DNA of 64,000 nucleotides from Solibacillus sp. FSL R7-0668. GTDB lineage: Bacteria; Bacillota; Bacilli; Bacillales_A; Planococcaceae. How positions within the stretch are numbered: position 1 is the first letter of the stretch; each line of letters starts with the position of its first letter. The stretch is taken from assembly GCF_038006205.1 (NCBI RefSeq), contig NZ_JBBOUU010000001.1:3350001-3414000 (forward strand), written 5' to 3'. Positions 52,978 through 62,415 of the stretch are shown here, piece after piece. Position numbers and translations under genes: made by a program. The notes under the pieces are model-generated. The model had not been told where the DNA came from, did not search any database, and saw nothing but the letters and a program-made list of their open reading frames with translations.

Positions 52978-54231
52978 CATTTTAAGTTTGATTTTATTTT
53001 CTTTATAGCAAAATATTCCGATGATCCCCATCACCGAAAAAATAACTGGTGTAATGAAGCCATAATAATAACCATCCGCTAAATTTCCGGCAGTGAGATG
53101 AAAATAATCTAAAATATAGCCAAATAAGATTGGCAAGAGTACCGCGCTTAAAAAGCCACCTGTATTGACAAAACCTGAAACAATTCCATTTTCTTTAATT
53201 GAAAAAGATTGACGAACCGCGGCAAAACTTAAGGCACTCGCCCCATAACCAAAGCCAATAATAAAAAATAGGAGACTGAGCAACGACAGAGACGGATGCC
53301 CATTCACCAATAAGAACGTACACCAACTTAATAAAACTATAGTATGAACCATAATGTACGGCTTTCTAATTGTTTCTAACGAGCTTGAAATCCAGCTCAT
53401 TAAAGGCGCGCCAATCAGTGCACCAATCAACCCAAGCATGATGAGCTGGCTAGCCTCTGAACTGGTCATTTCATATAAATTCGTCATATAAGGTACTGCC
53501 CATGAGCTAATGAATCCTACATATCCTCCAACAACCCCAAAATGACAAAAGAATAAAGCCCATGATTGACGGTTTGAAAACACTTTTCTTACAATCACCA
53601 TTGTTTTCTCTCGTTGTACCGCCACTTTTTCTACGACTGGTTGTTCTTCAAATCGACGTTTTGTATTTTTGACCAATACAAAATAAAGGAACAATCCGCA
53701 AAAGCATAATAGTAGTCCTATTGAAAAAAATGTAGCGCGCCATCCATATAAACTAATCCACATAGAATACGGTACGGTTGCCAGCAAAAAGCCTAAACTC
53801 CCTGTCATCCCCGCAAAGCCTACTAAGCGAACGAATTCCTTTCTATGAAACCACGTAGCCAAAATTAACATCATATTCACCCAGATGGTTGCATCCCCTA
53901 CGCCTGTGAGGATTCTTGCAATAAATAAAATCCAGTCATGCGTACCTAAACTATATATGACTGTCCCGAAGCCTGTCAGTGTCGCTCCGATAATGAGAAA
54001 AAAATTAGGTCCAAAACGATCCGCTAAAATCCCCATTGGAATTTGTAAGCTTGTATAGACAAAAAATTGGATGCTCATTAATAAACCAATTTTCGAAGCA
54101 GTTAAATTAAAATCTTCCATCAAGTTATTCGTAATTAACCCCGGAGCCGTTCGTTGACTTGCCATTAATAAATAGGTGACCAACACAGAAGCAAATACAA
54201 TCCATCGGTATCGGCTTTTTTGTTTTTCCAC
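52969..54231 (-). CDS. MFS transporter, anion/sugar-phosphate-like type
   Basis: This is a 420-aa major facilitator protein with twelve predicted helices and the loop motif ADRFGPNFFLIIGA in the first half. A charged central loop lies at about residues 185-215 (KRRFEEQPVVEKVAVQREK). The pattern resembles ACS or OPA-type importers rather than drug exporters, but the substrate is unknown. The start is GTG 54231 with AGGAG 10 nt upstream. Its terminator overlaps the stop. The IS110 element lies directly downstream. Confidence 0.8.
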   Translation of the reverse strand: MEKQKSRYRWIVFASVLVTYLLMASQRTAPGLITNNLMEDFNLTASKIGLLMSIQFFVYTSLQIPMGILADRFGPNFFLIIGATLTGFGTVIYSLGTHDWILFIARILTGVGDATIWVNMMLILATWFHRKEFVRLVGFAGMTGSLGFLLATVPYSMWISLYGWRATFFSIGLLLCFCGLFLYFVLVKNTKRRFEEQPVVEKVAVQREKTMVIVRKVFSNRQSWALFFCHFGVVGGYVGFISSWAVPYMTNLYEMTSSEASQLIMLGLIGALIGAPLMSWISSSLETIRKPYIMVHTIVLLSWCTFLLVNGHPSLSLLSLLFFIIGFGYGASALSFAAVRQSFSIKENGIVSGFVNTGGFLSAVLLPILFGYILDYFHLTAGNLADGYYYGFITPVIFSVMGIIGIFCYKENKIKLKMNR

Positions 54232-54368
54232 TTGTTTCTTACTCCTAGTTGTTTTTTCGCATAGCGTTCAAACTAATGGCCGTTACTTGTTAAATCGTTT
54301 CATATTCCTTATATGGCTACATATACATATCTATAGCACAGCATAAACTCTTCACATTATGTTATGTT

Positions 54369-55031
54369 ATGTCATGTCATTCATTCAAGAAAATGAAAAG
54401 GATGGGGAGCGCTATTCAAGTAAATCCAGTCCATGTCAATACATGTTGTTTAAACAATGGGGCCAGACAGATTGTGTATTATCCACAAGTCGCTTACTGT
54501 GAAAATTATTTATGGGAACAGCATATAAATCATGCCATTTACGAGCAAGTTAGAGCGTTAATTTCACTACAGGTAGGAAATCTACCCAGTACAGTGGATG
54601 AAATGCTGGGGTTTTATGAAATAAAAAATAATCAACGACAATTGCTTAGTCTCTCTCTTTCTAATTACACGTATCATAAGCAGGCTGCCCATGGGATGAC
54701 GTATATTAAATCACTTACGTTTGATTTCGAAAAAGAGCAAATTTGCCAATTGAGAGATTTATTTATACCAGGAGCGGATTATGTTCAGCGCCTTTCTGAA
54801 CTAGTTGAACTACAAATTATTCAGCGTGATATTCCTTTATTAGAAAACTTTCCTGGCATTCGACCGGATCAGGATTTTTATATTGCAGATAAGTCGCTTG
54901 TCATTTATTTTCAATTATATGAAATTACGCCTTATGTTGTGGGGTTGCCAATGTTTCCTATTTCTGTATTTGATTTAACCGATATTATCGATGAACAAAG
55001 CCCACTTAGTAGAATGGCTGTTAATAACTAA
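54369..55031 (+). CDS. DUF3298/DUF4163-type protein
   Basis: This protein of about 200-220 aa resembles the DUF4163-DUF3298 arrangement of RsiV-like extracytoplasmic domains (IVYYPQVAYCENYLWEQHINHAIYEQV early, then LTFDFEKEQICQLRDLF and DFYIADKSLVIYFQLYEITPYVVG). No signal peptide or membrane helix is present, so it is probably cytoplasmic. The start is uncertain: ATG 54369 has no SD, and ATGs at 54393 and 54402 are alternatives. Family function is unknown. Confidence 0.7.
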   Translation: MSCHSFKKMKRMGSAIQVNPVHVNTCCLNNGARQIVYYPQVAYCENYLWEQHINHAIYEQVRALISLQVGNLPSTVDEMLGFYEIKNNQRQLLSLSLSNYTYHKQAAHGMTYIKSLTFDFEKEQICQLRDLFIPGADYVQRLSELVELQIIQRDIPLLENFPGIRPDQDFYIADKSLVIYFQLYEITPYVVGLPMFPISVFDLTDIIDEQSPLSRMAVNN

Positions 55032-55036
55032 CCTCT

Positions 55037-55080
55037 AAAAAGACCCATGCTAAAGGAAATGGACTTTCTTGCATGGGCTT
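55037..55080. terminator. Bidirectional terminator, DUF3298 gene/multicopper oxidase
   Basis: AAAAAGACCCATGC pairs with GCATGGGCTT. The T-run is on the minus strand. Confidence 0.7.
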
Positions 55081-55098
55081 AACTATAATAACCGTGTA

Positions 55099-56718
55099 TT
55101 AATGTTCATCCATATGGGGTGGCTGTACAGGATGCGCGTCCTCAATCACACGAATAGGGCGCATCATATCATGATCTTCATGTTCAAGGAAGTGACAGTG
55201 CCAAATATAGTTTCCAGTATGCTCTTTCCAATGCATGATGAGTTTTGTTACTTTGCCAACATCCGCTTTTACTGTATCTTTCCAGCCTCTTTCATAATCG
55301 CGTGGTTTTTCGGGTTCGCCTGTAAATTCTAATTTTCCCTCCGCCACAAAAAGATCCACATCAAAGGGTCTTCGCTCAAGAATTTTGAACTGGACTAAAT
55401 GAATATGCACCGGATGAAAAACGGGAGTCGTATTGATGATATTCCATATTTCAATACTATCTAGCGCAGGCTTTTCTGTTGCAGGCTCATGGTACATTCG
55501 GCCATTTAACTGAAGCATGAGCCTGCCATAACGATCTAATGTTGTAGTTAATGGGAGCTGGCGTATTGTATGTGCATGATGTTCGTGCAAATCCATTGCG
55601 GGCTCCAACAATGCAGGGATTTGACTTGTATCCTGCCCTTTTAAAGGTAACGACACGTTAAATTTCATAATCACACTTGTATGCTCATCTGGAAACTCCT
55701 CATCGTCATTCATCAAAAAGATTTCTTCATGGGCAAATTTACTAAAATCAATAACGATATCACTGCGCTCTGCTGGTGTTAATGTGATGCTGCTAATCTC
55801 ATTCGGCTTCTCTAAAAATCCACCATCTGTTCCAATTTGAGTGATGAGTTCATTATTTGAAAGACGCAAATCATAACTTCTTCTATTTGAGCCATTTACG
55901 ATACGGAAGCGATATTTTCTTGGCTCCACATTTAAATAGGGCCATAGCTTGCCATTAACGACGATTGTATTACCCACATAACCTAATGTAATCGTTGGAT
56001 CTGGTAATGGTAGTTGGTCCGGCACGGGAAGTGGGAATGGTGGTGTCAATTTAGTAGGGTAAAATATCGAGCCATCTTCATTAAAGGATTTATCCTGAAT
56101 CATTAGGGGAATTTCGTATTTTCCACTAGGCAAATGGAATCGCTCTTCAGAAGAATCACGAAGCAAATAAAATCCCGCCAAGCCTGCACAAACATTTAAT
56201 CGTGTTAACCCCATAGAATGATCATGATACCACATCGTCGTACCTGGCTGATGATTTGTGTATGCATGCACCTCTTGCTTAAATGTCGGGCCAGTTGCTG
56301 TATAATCCTTTGTATACCAAGCTTCTGGGTGTCCATCACTTGCCGAAGCCACGTTTGCACCATGTAAATGAACAACCGTTCGAACCTCAGGCGAATTATT
56401 GGTGCCATGTAAGCTAAAATCGATTGGTAAGAAATGTTTTTGAGGCAGTTTATTTAAATATTTCACATAGGTCGTAGAGTCTTTTTTTGCTTCAATTGTT
56501 GGACCTGGGATTATGCCATTGTAGCCCCAAACTTCTGAATAAGGAAAACCTACATGAAATCGATGCTTTGCTTTTAACATTTTAATTTCGTAATAAGAAC
56601 CCGGTGGATAATTTTTATTTGCTTTTGGTATAGCGATTGGTGGCTTTACTAATTCATCTACAAATTTAGGGATGGTATTCGGATTTGCTGGGTTTATAGG
56701 CTGCTCTATATGCTTCAA
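55099..56718 (-). CDS. cotA: CotA-like multicopper oxidase (spore-coat laccase/bilirubin oxidase)
   Basis: This is a 539-aa three-cupredoxin multicopper oxidase. All four copper-ligand blocks are present: HLHGANV, WYHDHSMG, HPVHIHLVQF and WHCHFLEHEDHDMMRP. The last contains the Cys-His pathway and an axial Met for the type 1 site. Length and sequence match CotA, an outer spore-coat laccase without signal peptide. The start is a TTG at 56718 with AAAGGA about 10 nt upstream. A sigma-K-like promoter upstream fits mother-cell expression. Confidence 0.87.
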   Translation of the reverse strand: MKHIEQPINPANPNTIPKFVDELVKPPIAIPKANKNYPPGSYYEIKMLKAKHRFHVGFPYSEVWGYNGIIPGPTIEAKKDSTTYVKYLNKLPQKHFLPIDFSLHGTNNSPEVRTVVHLHGANVASASDGHPEAWYTKDYTATGPTFKQEVHAYTNHQPGTTMWYHDHSMGLTRLNVCAGLAGFYLLRDSSEERFHLPSGKYEIPLMIQDKSFNEDGSIFYPTKLTPPFPLPVPDQLPLPDPTITLGYVGNTIVVNGKLWPYLNVEPRKYRFRIVNGSNRRSYDLRLSNNELITQIGTDGGFLEKPNEISSITLTPAERSDIVIDFSKFAHEEIFLMNDDEEFPDEHTSVIMKFNVSLPLKGQDTSQIPALLEPAMDLHEHHAHTIRQLPLTTTLDRYGRLMLQLNGRMYHEPATEKPALDSIEIWNIINTTPVFHPVHIHLVQFKILERRPFDVDLFVAEGKLEFTGEPEKPRDYERGWKDTVKADVGKVTKLIMHWKEHTGNYIWHCHFLEHEDHDMMRPIRVIEDAHPVQPPHMDEH

Positions 56719-56748
56719 AATAGCACATCCTTCTTTCTTTTATTTGTC

Positions 56749-56776
56749 TAGATTATTCATTAGCTGTTAGAGGTGT
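56749..56776 (-). promoter_or_regulatory. Candidate sigma-K promoter of cotA
   Basis: On the minus strand AC (56776-56775), 17 nt and AATAATCTA (56757-56749) match AC-N17-CATANNNTA at all but the first -10 base. The gene downstream is a spore-coat laccase, which is sigma-K dependent in B. subtilis. Confidence 0.4.
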
Positions 56777-56793
56777 TCATGCTTGATACGCTA

Positions 56794-58185
56794 CTAGATA
56801 AGAAATACCGCTACAATCGTCGTTACAATTAAGCCCACGACAACCGGTACAAGATTTCTCCGCGCAAGCTCAAATGGACTTACATTACAAATAGCGGCTG
56901 CTGGGATTAATGCCCAAGGAATGAGTGTACCGCCACCAACCCAAATCGCCGCAATTTGACCAAGTGCTGTTAATGTTGCTGTCCCTTCTCCAATAGCTGT
57001 GCCGAACAGGCTTCCAATAGAACCCACTAAAGAAATCCCTGAAAATCCTGACCCATCAAGCCCCGTAATTGCACCAACTCCTGTTAATGTGATAACCGCG
57101 ACTTCTGTTGTTAATGGTACAATCGCTGCAAGTGCAACACCGAGGTCATTGACAATACCGTGCGAGCTTTCTGGTAAATATCCCCCAATGATTGTCTGGA
57201 AGCCTGAATCACCTAAGTAGAAGAAGGCCGCAATCGGAATGACCGGTCCAAATACTTTAAAGCCAAATTGAAAGCCATTGATAAAGTAGCTCGTTGTTTG
57301 ATCTAACCCCTTCTTCTTATACGCTAGGATACAAAGTAAAAGTAAAATAAATACCGAAGTGCCCCCAACTAACGCCGTTGCATCTCCACCTTGTAGATTA
57401 AATAATGCCATCGCTACAACGTCTAAAATGAAGGCAATCGGAATGAGTAGCGCAAAGAATTTTTTCTGCTTCATTGTTAGTAAATCCTCTGTCGTTTCTT
57501 GCTCCGCACCATTATCATACGTCCCGACTAATTCGAGTTTGCCCTTTTTCATATCCCTTTTTAATAAATAAAAGGCAACGATTGTCGTTACAACTCCCAT
57601 CGTAATGACGAGCGGGATACTTGCTGCAACCACATCACCGACAGGAATTCCGGCTGCATCTGCTGTCAATTTAGGAGCGCCCTGAATAACAAAATCACTA
57701 GATAAAGCAATTCCGTGGCCAAATAGGTTCATAGCCATTGCGACACCAAGCGCGGGAAGTCCAGCACGAATCGCCACGGGCAATAACACCGCTCCTAATA
57801 AGGCAACAGCCGGAGATGGCCAGAAAAACCAAGAAATAATCATCATTAATAGCCCAATTGTCCAAAAGCCAAGTGTTGGATTTTTAATAATTTTCGTAAA
57901 CGGAGCAATCATCACTTCATTAATACCCGTTTTAGTTAAAACACGGCTCATCGCAACGATGATGGAAATGATTAAAATAGTAGATAATAATTCTGTGATG
58001 GCAAAAACAAAGCTATTAAATATACTACTAATAGAGGAAGTAAAATTACCCGTTGCTACAATTGCAATAACAAAAATCCCCAATATACTAATCAATGTTG
58101 TATCAAGACGTCTTACCATGAAGTAAATAATGAGCAGTATAAATAAAACATAGATCCAATGCAAGGCTGTCAATTCAATCCCCAT
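56794..58185 (-). CDS. Ion-transporter-superfamily permease, unknown substrate
   Basis: This is a 463-aa protein with about 12 hydrophobic helices and conserved Gly/Pro-rich re-entrant segments (FWPSPAVALLGAVLLPVAIRAGLPALG and IGEGTATLTALGQIAAIWVGGGTLIPW). It has the look of the GntP/DcuC/NhaC-type ion transporter superfamily. I cannot name the substrate; organic acids or Na+/H+ exchange are possible. The ATG follows AAAAGGAGAGG. It lies upstream of cotA on the same strand, but a gap of about 75 bp with its own cotA promoter argues against a shared role. Confidence 0.7.
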   Translation of the reverse strand: MGIELTALHWIYVLFILLIIYFMVRRLDTTLISILGIFVIAIVATGNFTSSISSIFNSFVFAITELLSTILIISIIVAMSRVLTKTGINEVMIAPFTKIIKNPTLGFWTIGLLMMIISWFFWPSPAVALLGAVLLPVAIRAGLPALGVAMAMNLFGHGIALSSDFVIQGAPKLTADAAGIPVGDVVAASIPLVITMGVVTTIVAFYLLKRDMKKGKLELVGTYDNGAEQETTEDLLTMKQKKFFALLIPIAFILDVVAMALFNLQGGDATALVGGTSVFILLLLCILAYKKKGLDQTTSYFINGFQFGFKVFGPVIPIAAFFYLGDSGFQTIIGGYLPESSHGIVNDLGVALAAIVPLTTEVAVITLTGVGAITGLDGSGFSGISLVGSIGSLFGTAIGEGTATLTALGQIAAIWVGGGTLIPWALIPAAAICNVSPFELARRNLVPVVVGLIVTTIVAVFLI

Positions 58186-58392
58186 ACACTACCTTCCTCT
58201 CCTTTTTTTTAGCATATGGGAGACAGAGATAGATGGTGAGCGCCTATTTGCAATTAATATTTTTTTAGAATCTAATGAAATCGCCTAATTTTCAATCATG
58301 CTATTTCCGTAATTGAAGATAATCATGCAAATTATGTTCTAAACTGGCCATTTCTTACTTACAGTATAAAAAAGCATTTAAGGGGAGAACAA

Positions 58393-59277
58393 ATGATTGT
58401 AGATGGTGTGTTCTCTGGTGGTGGGATTAAGGGATTTGCTTATGTTGGTGCATTGAAGGTGCTTGAAGAGCGTGGATTCCAATTTGGGCGTGTAGCCGGT
58501 ACAAGTGCTGGTGCAATCTTGGCGGCTTTTATTGCAGCAGGTTTTAATGCGCAGGAGTTGGAGGAAATCTTTGATGATCTAAACTTGAATGTACTACTCG
58601 ACCCTCCGAAAATCTGCATCGGCATGCCCTTTTTAAAATGGGTTAATTTATACGTACGTTTTGGCATGTACCGCGGAAAGTCGTTAGAAAAGTGGTTTTA
58701 TGATAAATTAGCGACAAAAGGAATTTTTACTTTTGGTGATTTGCCTGAAGGGTCATTAAAACTCATCGCTTCTGATTTAACAACCGGGCGAATCCTTGTC
58801 TTGCCCGATGATTTAAAAAACTATGGCATTAATGCGCATACCTTCTCCATTGCTCATGCATTGCGTATGAGCTGCGGCCTTCCCTTTTTCTTTGAGCCCG
58901 TCTATTTAAAAAATGGCGTGAATGAAAATGTCATTGTAGATGGTGGTGTTTTAAGTAACTTCCCTCTATGGATTTTCGATAATGGCCATCAAATAAGACC
59001 TATTCTTGGACTCAAGCTAAGTAGTGCCAATGAAGAAATGGCGCCACGCGAAATCGATAATGGTATTCAGTTATTTGAAGCATTATTTGCTACGATGCAA
59101 AATGCGCATGATAATCGCTACATTGCTCGAAAACATGAAAAAAATATTATTTTTATTCCGGTAGAAAAATTTAGCACCACCCAATTCGATATCGATGAAG
59201 AAACAAAGAATAAATTAATGTGTATTGGTAAAGATCGTACCATTCAATTTTTAAAAACATGGTCGCCGGTTTGGTAG
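58393..59277 (+). CDS. Patatin-like phospholipase (RssA-like)
   Basis: This is a 294-aa patatin-family lipid acyl hydrolase. The oxyanion motif GGGIKG is at residues 9-14, the nucleophile is Ser38 in GTSAG, and the catalytic Asp lies in DGGVLSNFP (about residue 199). No signal peptide is present. GGGGAG lies about 6 nt before the ATG. It may act in phospholipid turnover. It is divergent from the permease gene and convergent with tlp. Confidence 0.87.
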   Translation: MIVDGVFSGGGIKGFAYVGALKVLEERGFQFGRVAGTSAGAILAAFIAAGFNAQELEEIFDDLNLNVLLDPPKICIGMPFLKWVNLYVRFGMYRGKSLEKWFYDKLATKGIFTFGDLPEGSLKLIASDLTTGRILVLPDDLKNYGINAHTFSIAHALRMSCGLPFFFEPVYLKNGVNENVIVDGGVLSNFPLWIFDNGHQIRPILGLKLSSANEEMAPREIDNGIQLFEALFATMQNAHDNRYIARKHEKNIIFIPVEKFSTTQFDIDEETKNKLMCIGKDRTIQFLKTWSPVW

Positions 59278-59311
59278 GGGAGGGTCATGGTTTTACTTAG
59301 GAAACATGCGT

Positions 59312-59345
59312 AGAAGGCGTCCTAAAATGACCTTCTGGACGCCTC
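59312..59345. terminator. Terminator region, patatin/tlp
   Basis: GGCGTCC pairs with GGACGCC, and an inner AGAAGG/CCTTCT gives an alternative fold. T-runs are weak. Confidence 0.45.
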
Positions 59346-59370
59346 CTGATTTATTTATTTTTTCCCGTTG

Positions 59371-59607
59371 TTACGCCTTTCCTTTTTTACTTTTTCCGAT
59401 TTCCTCTTTAATTTCTTCTTTTAGTTCTTCAATGGAGTGTTTCCGTCGCTCATTTTGTTCATTGATCATTGCACGTTGGATGCCGTCTGCAAACTCCTTG
59501 CCAATTTCTGCTTCCATCAAATTTCTTTCCGTATTTTTTACAATTTCACGTATGCGTCCTACATTACTCGTTTTGTCGTCTTGCTTTAGGTGCTTTGAAT
59601 TCGGCAT
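59371..59607 (-). CDS. tlp: Small acid-soluble spore protein Tlp
   Basis: This 78-aa protein matches the Tlp family: LKQDDKTSNVGRIREIVKNTERNLMEAE, then EQNERRKHSIEELKEEIKEEI. It has no thioredoxin CxxC, as is normal for the family despite its name. Tlp is a minor spore protein made in the forespore. TAGGAGGAG precedes the ATG. Upstream on the same strand, GGAATAATTA (59663-59654) matches 9 of 10 bases of a sigma-F -10, with a weaker ATTTA -35 15 nt before it. Confidence 0.82.
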   Translation of the reverse strand: MPNSKHLKQDDKTSNVGRIREIVKNTERNLMEAEIGKEFADGIQRAMINEQNERRKHSIEELKEEIKEEIGKSKKGKA

Positions 59608-59701
59608 ATTCTCCTCCTAAGTTATTATAGATTCAAACTTAGTGTGGTTAGTTTAATTATTCCTATGTGCTATACTTTTAAATTTAAAAATTGGCTACCT
59701 C

Positions 59702-60337
59702 TTATTCAGTCGCTAAAGCGGTAAGAACAGACCCCATCGCTTGAATCCAGCCACCAATTGCATTCATAACTATGCCCTCTTCGGTATCCATATTAGCGGA
59801 AACTTGAATGACACTTCCGATTAATTGAATGATGTTTCCTATATTTGTAATTGTTTCTAAAAACGTTAACTGTCCAGAGGTTTGTATGGTCATCCCCATG
59901 CCTACTATTTGAAGAAGATTTCCTTGCTTTTGTAGGAGCTCACTTGATCGTTCATTCGTATTTAATATCCCTGCAATTACCGCGATATTACCAATTGCTT
60001 GAATCTGTTCGCCAACAATATTTAATGTACCTTCCTCACCTTTTGCTGCAATAGCCGTTCCTCCCGCTTCTAAAACGTTGCCAATTAGATTTAAATCTGT
60101 GAGGGTTCGTTCCGTAAAGGTTTTTGATGGCGTACTTGCTATTGCAGTTATAATAGCTCCAGCCGCTTCAATCCAATTTCCTGCAATGCTCGCCATATTT
60201 GCACTGTTGGCTTCTTTCTGAATTTCGGACTTTTGCTGTATTACACGTTTCCTAGAAAGTATTTTTTTATCCTTATTATTCGTAGGTTGATCTTTCCTAT
60301 TTTGATTACTTCGGTTATTCGGATTATAAATGCCCAT
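59702..60337 (-). CDS. Repetitive DUF6944-like protein
   Basis: This 211-aa protein has a basic, Asn/Gln/Lys-rich N-terminus (about 1-45) followed by about six copies of a degenerate unit of roughly 30 residues. The unit cores read IAGNWIEAAGAIITAIA, LIGNVLEAGGTAIAAKG, IVGEQIQAIGNIAVIAG, NLLQIVGMGMTIQ, NIGNIIQLIGSVIQVSA and AIGGWIQAMGSVLTALA. G-x-x-I/L-Q/E-A-x-G is the shared motif, suggesting stacked amphipathic helices. It resembles DUF6944 family repetitive proteins of spore formers. I chose ATG 60337 after a weak GTGGGTGA SD. Its function is unknown. Confidence 0.65.
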   Translation of the reverse strand: MGIYNPNNRSNQNRKDQPTNNKDKKILSRKRVIQQKSEIQKEANSANMASIAGNWIEAAGAIITAIASTPSKTFTERTLTDLNLIGNVLEAGGTAIAAKGEEGTLNIVGEQIQAIGNIAVIAGILNTNERSSELLQKQGNLLQIVGMGMTIQTSGQLTFLETITNIGNIIQLIGSVIQVSANMDTEEGIVMNAIGGWIQAMGSVLTALATE

Positions 60338-60439
60338 CTTATTTTCACCCACTACTCTAGACATCATACAATAGTATATGGTGTTTAAAATAGTACCTTT
60401 AGACTAATGAAATGCTATAGTTTATTTTGGTATTTACGC

Positions 60440-60486
60440 AAAAAAAAACAGATTGTCAAAGGAATAATTTCTTTGACAATCTGTTT
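60440..60486 (-). terminator. dus terminator
   Basis: AAACAGATTGTCAAAG pairs perfectly with CTTTGACAATCTGTTT around a 9-nt loop, followed by T9 on the minus strand. Confidence 0.9.
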
Positions 60487-60492
60487 TCATTT

Positions 60493-61464
60493 TTATTCTA
60501 TCTCTTGCGTTGCTTTAAAGTTATCTAATAATGCACGCACTTCATTTGTAGATTTGGTATGCATTAATTGATTACGTAATTCACCAGCTCCGCGGAAGCC
60601 TTTTACATAAATTTTGAAGAATCGATGTAGGCCTGACATAGAGCGTGGTAATTGCTCTGCGTATTGGTCTTGTAAGTCTAACTGGAATCGTAATAATTCT
60701 AGTAGCTCTTCACTCGTATGCTCTCTTGGCTCTTTTTCGAAAGCGAATGGGTTTTTGAAAATACCGCGTCCGATCATGACACCGTCCACACCATATTTTT
60801 CTACAAGCTCTAAGCCCATTTGACGGTCCAAAATATCACCGTTGATTGTTAATAATGTGTTCGGGGCAATTTCGTCGCGTAGTGCTTTGATTTCAGGAAT
60901 GAGCTCCCAGTGTGCATCCACCGCACTCATCTCTTTGCGCGTGCGTAAGTGAATGGAAAGATTGGCAATATCCTGCTTTAAAATATGCGTGAGCCATTCC
61001 TTCCACTCCTCTATTTCCTTGAAGCCAAGTCGTGTTTTCACACTTACCGGAATTCCACCCGCTTTTGCCGCTTCAATGAGCTCTGCTGCCACATCTGGTC
61101 GCAAAATTAAGCCTGAACCCTTCCCACGGCCTGCAACGTTTGGTACGGGACAGCCCATATTTAAATCAATTCCTTTAAAGCCCATTTCTGCTAAATCGAT
61201 ACTCATCTTGCGGAAGTTATCTGGATTGTCTCCCCAAATATGCGCCACAATCGGTTGCTCATCTTCTGTGAACATTAAACGGCCGCGCACACTTTCAATA
61301 CCATTAGGATGGCAATAGCTCTCTGAATTTGTGAACTCTGTAAAATAAACGTCGGGTGCCCCAGCCTCCGCTACAACATGTCGGAACACGCAATCCGTTA
61401 CATCTTCCATCGGTGCTAATACGAAAAACGGCTTCGGTAGCTCTGTCCAAAAATTTTCTTTCAT
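60493..61464 (-). CDS. dus: tRNA-dihydrouridine synthase
   Basis: This is a 323-aa FMN-dependent tRNA dihydrouridine synthase with LAPMEDVTD at the FMN site, the catalytic Cys in [25 protein letters not shown] and [10 protein letters not shown]. The C-terminal helical domain ([26 protein letters not shown]) binds tRNA. The second half of the sequence resembles the DusC-type group in part. ATG 61464 starts the conserved domain; an ATG at 61485 gives 7 more residues. It is monocistronic with a strong terminator. Confidence 0.87.
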   Translation of the reverse strand: MKENFWTELPKPFFVLAPMEDVTDCVFRHVVAEAGAPDVYFTEFTNSESYCHPNGIESVRGRLMFTEDEQPIVAHIWGDNPDNFRKMSIDLAEMGFKGIDLNMGCPVPNVAGRGKGSGLILRPDVAAELIEAAKAGGIPVSVKTRLGFKEIEEWKEWLTHILKQDIANLSIHLRTRKEMSAVDAHWELIPEIKALRDEIAPNTLLTINGDILDRQMGLELVEKYGVDGVMIGRGIFKNPFAFEKEPREHTSEELLELLRFQLDLQDQYAEQLPRSMSGLHRFFKIYVKGFRGAGELRNQLMHTKSTNEVRALLDNFKATQEIE

Positions 61465-61614
61465 TTTTATTCTCGATCCTCTCATAACAGGACGTATTTC
61501 ATCCTAAAATTCATCAGTTATCTATGCTGAAATTATTTATTGTAAGCAAAAATGCAATCATTGTAATAGTATAACCTAGCTTTCACATTTTTTCTTGTAT
61601 GAAATTTTGGTATG

Positions 61615-61643
61615 AAAAAGAGGACAGGTTTACAGCTATCCTC
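61615..61643 (-). terminator. Terminator overlapping the end of the AspDH-like gene
   Basis: GAGGA pairs with TCCTC around a loop of about 13 nt (inner AGCTGTAAACCT), followed by T5 on the minus strand. The stem overlaps the stop region. Confidence 0.5.
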
Positions 61644-62415
61644 CAATGATTAGCTTTTGGTTCATACGTTTTAATGTCCCTAAAATACTCATCGCGGCTA
61701 AATAACTTGTTTTTGGATTTTGTGATAACGGATTATTTTTAATTGTCAACATTACTTCGCCAAAATTGCCTTTAATATCGACCAGATGAATATTTTGATC
61801 AATATGCGGATCCGCCACTAATTTTACTGTTGTTGCATCAAAGCCGATGCTCGCTAAAGCCAAGACAATCGAAACATTCATATTTTTAGGGAATTTATGA
61901 ATGGCGTCGCGTGCTGTTCCTTCAAAAACCGTGATTGCCGTATCAATTTTTTCTTCAATTAATGACCGTGCTGGCTTGCGTGTTAGGAGCGAAACTGATG
62001 TAACTGTGCCAAGTGCATGGGCGTTTTGTAGTAAATCCAAGCCACCAATCGCGCCTGATGGTAAATACAGTTTTTGATTATATTCGATTGCTATGTCATA
62101 TAAGTGCTGCAATAACTGCTCATCTGCAAGTGCACCAATGCTTATGAGTACAACGGGCTTTTGCTTGAGAATCGTTGGAACGAATGCTTGTACTACTTCT
62201 ATTGTTGCCGCTTCCACAACAATATCAATGTTTGACGCGAGAAATGCATCCAAATCCGTGTATAATATGATGCCAAATTGTTGTTCAAGCATCTTGTATT
62301 TTTCTTTGTTGCGAACATAGACGCTTTTTATTTGTAGCGGACCTTGTTTATTTCCCTCTAACTCATGTAACAAAAAATGGGCAATGGCTCCTGCACCGAT
62401 TAGTCCGATATTCAT
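61636..62415 (-). CDS. Aspartate dehydrogenase-like NAD(P)-binding protein
   Basis: This is a 259-aa DUF108-type aspartate dehydrogenase. The N-terminal Rossmann motif is GLIGAGAIAHF, with VVEAATIEVVQ and PSGAIGGLDLLQNA in the middle. The catalytic block HKFPKNMNVSIVLALASIGFD is present. Such enzymes form iminoaspartate or oxaloacetate from aspartate and may feed NAD synthesis, but no nadA or nadC is adjacent. The start at 62415 follows AAGGAG; a 29-codon open extension lacks an SD. Confidence 0.8.
   Translation of the reverse strand: MNIGLIGAGAIAHFLLHELEGNKQGPLQIKSVYVRNKEKYKMLEQQFGIILYTDLDAFLASNIDIVVEAATIEVVQAFVPTILKQKPVVLISIGALADEQLLQHLYDIAIEYNQKLYLPSGAIGGLDLLQNAHALGTVTSVSLLTRKPARSLIEEKIDTAITVFEGTARDAIHKFPKNMNVSIVLALASIGFDATTVKLVADPHIDQNIHLVDIKGNFGEVMLTIKNNPLSQNPKTSYLAAMSILGTLKRMNQKLIIGG

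Noticed and set aside
52810-53082. 90-codon plus-strand ORF over the IS110-family left end and MFS 3' end
   Set aside because: It spans an element boundary and a terminator, with no SD or domain.
54355-54385. Short ATGTT/ATGTC tandem-like run before the DUF3298 gene
   Set aside because: Only a few imperfect units; too short to call a repeat locus.
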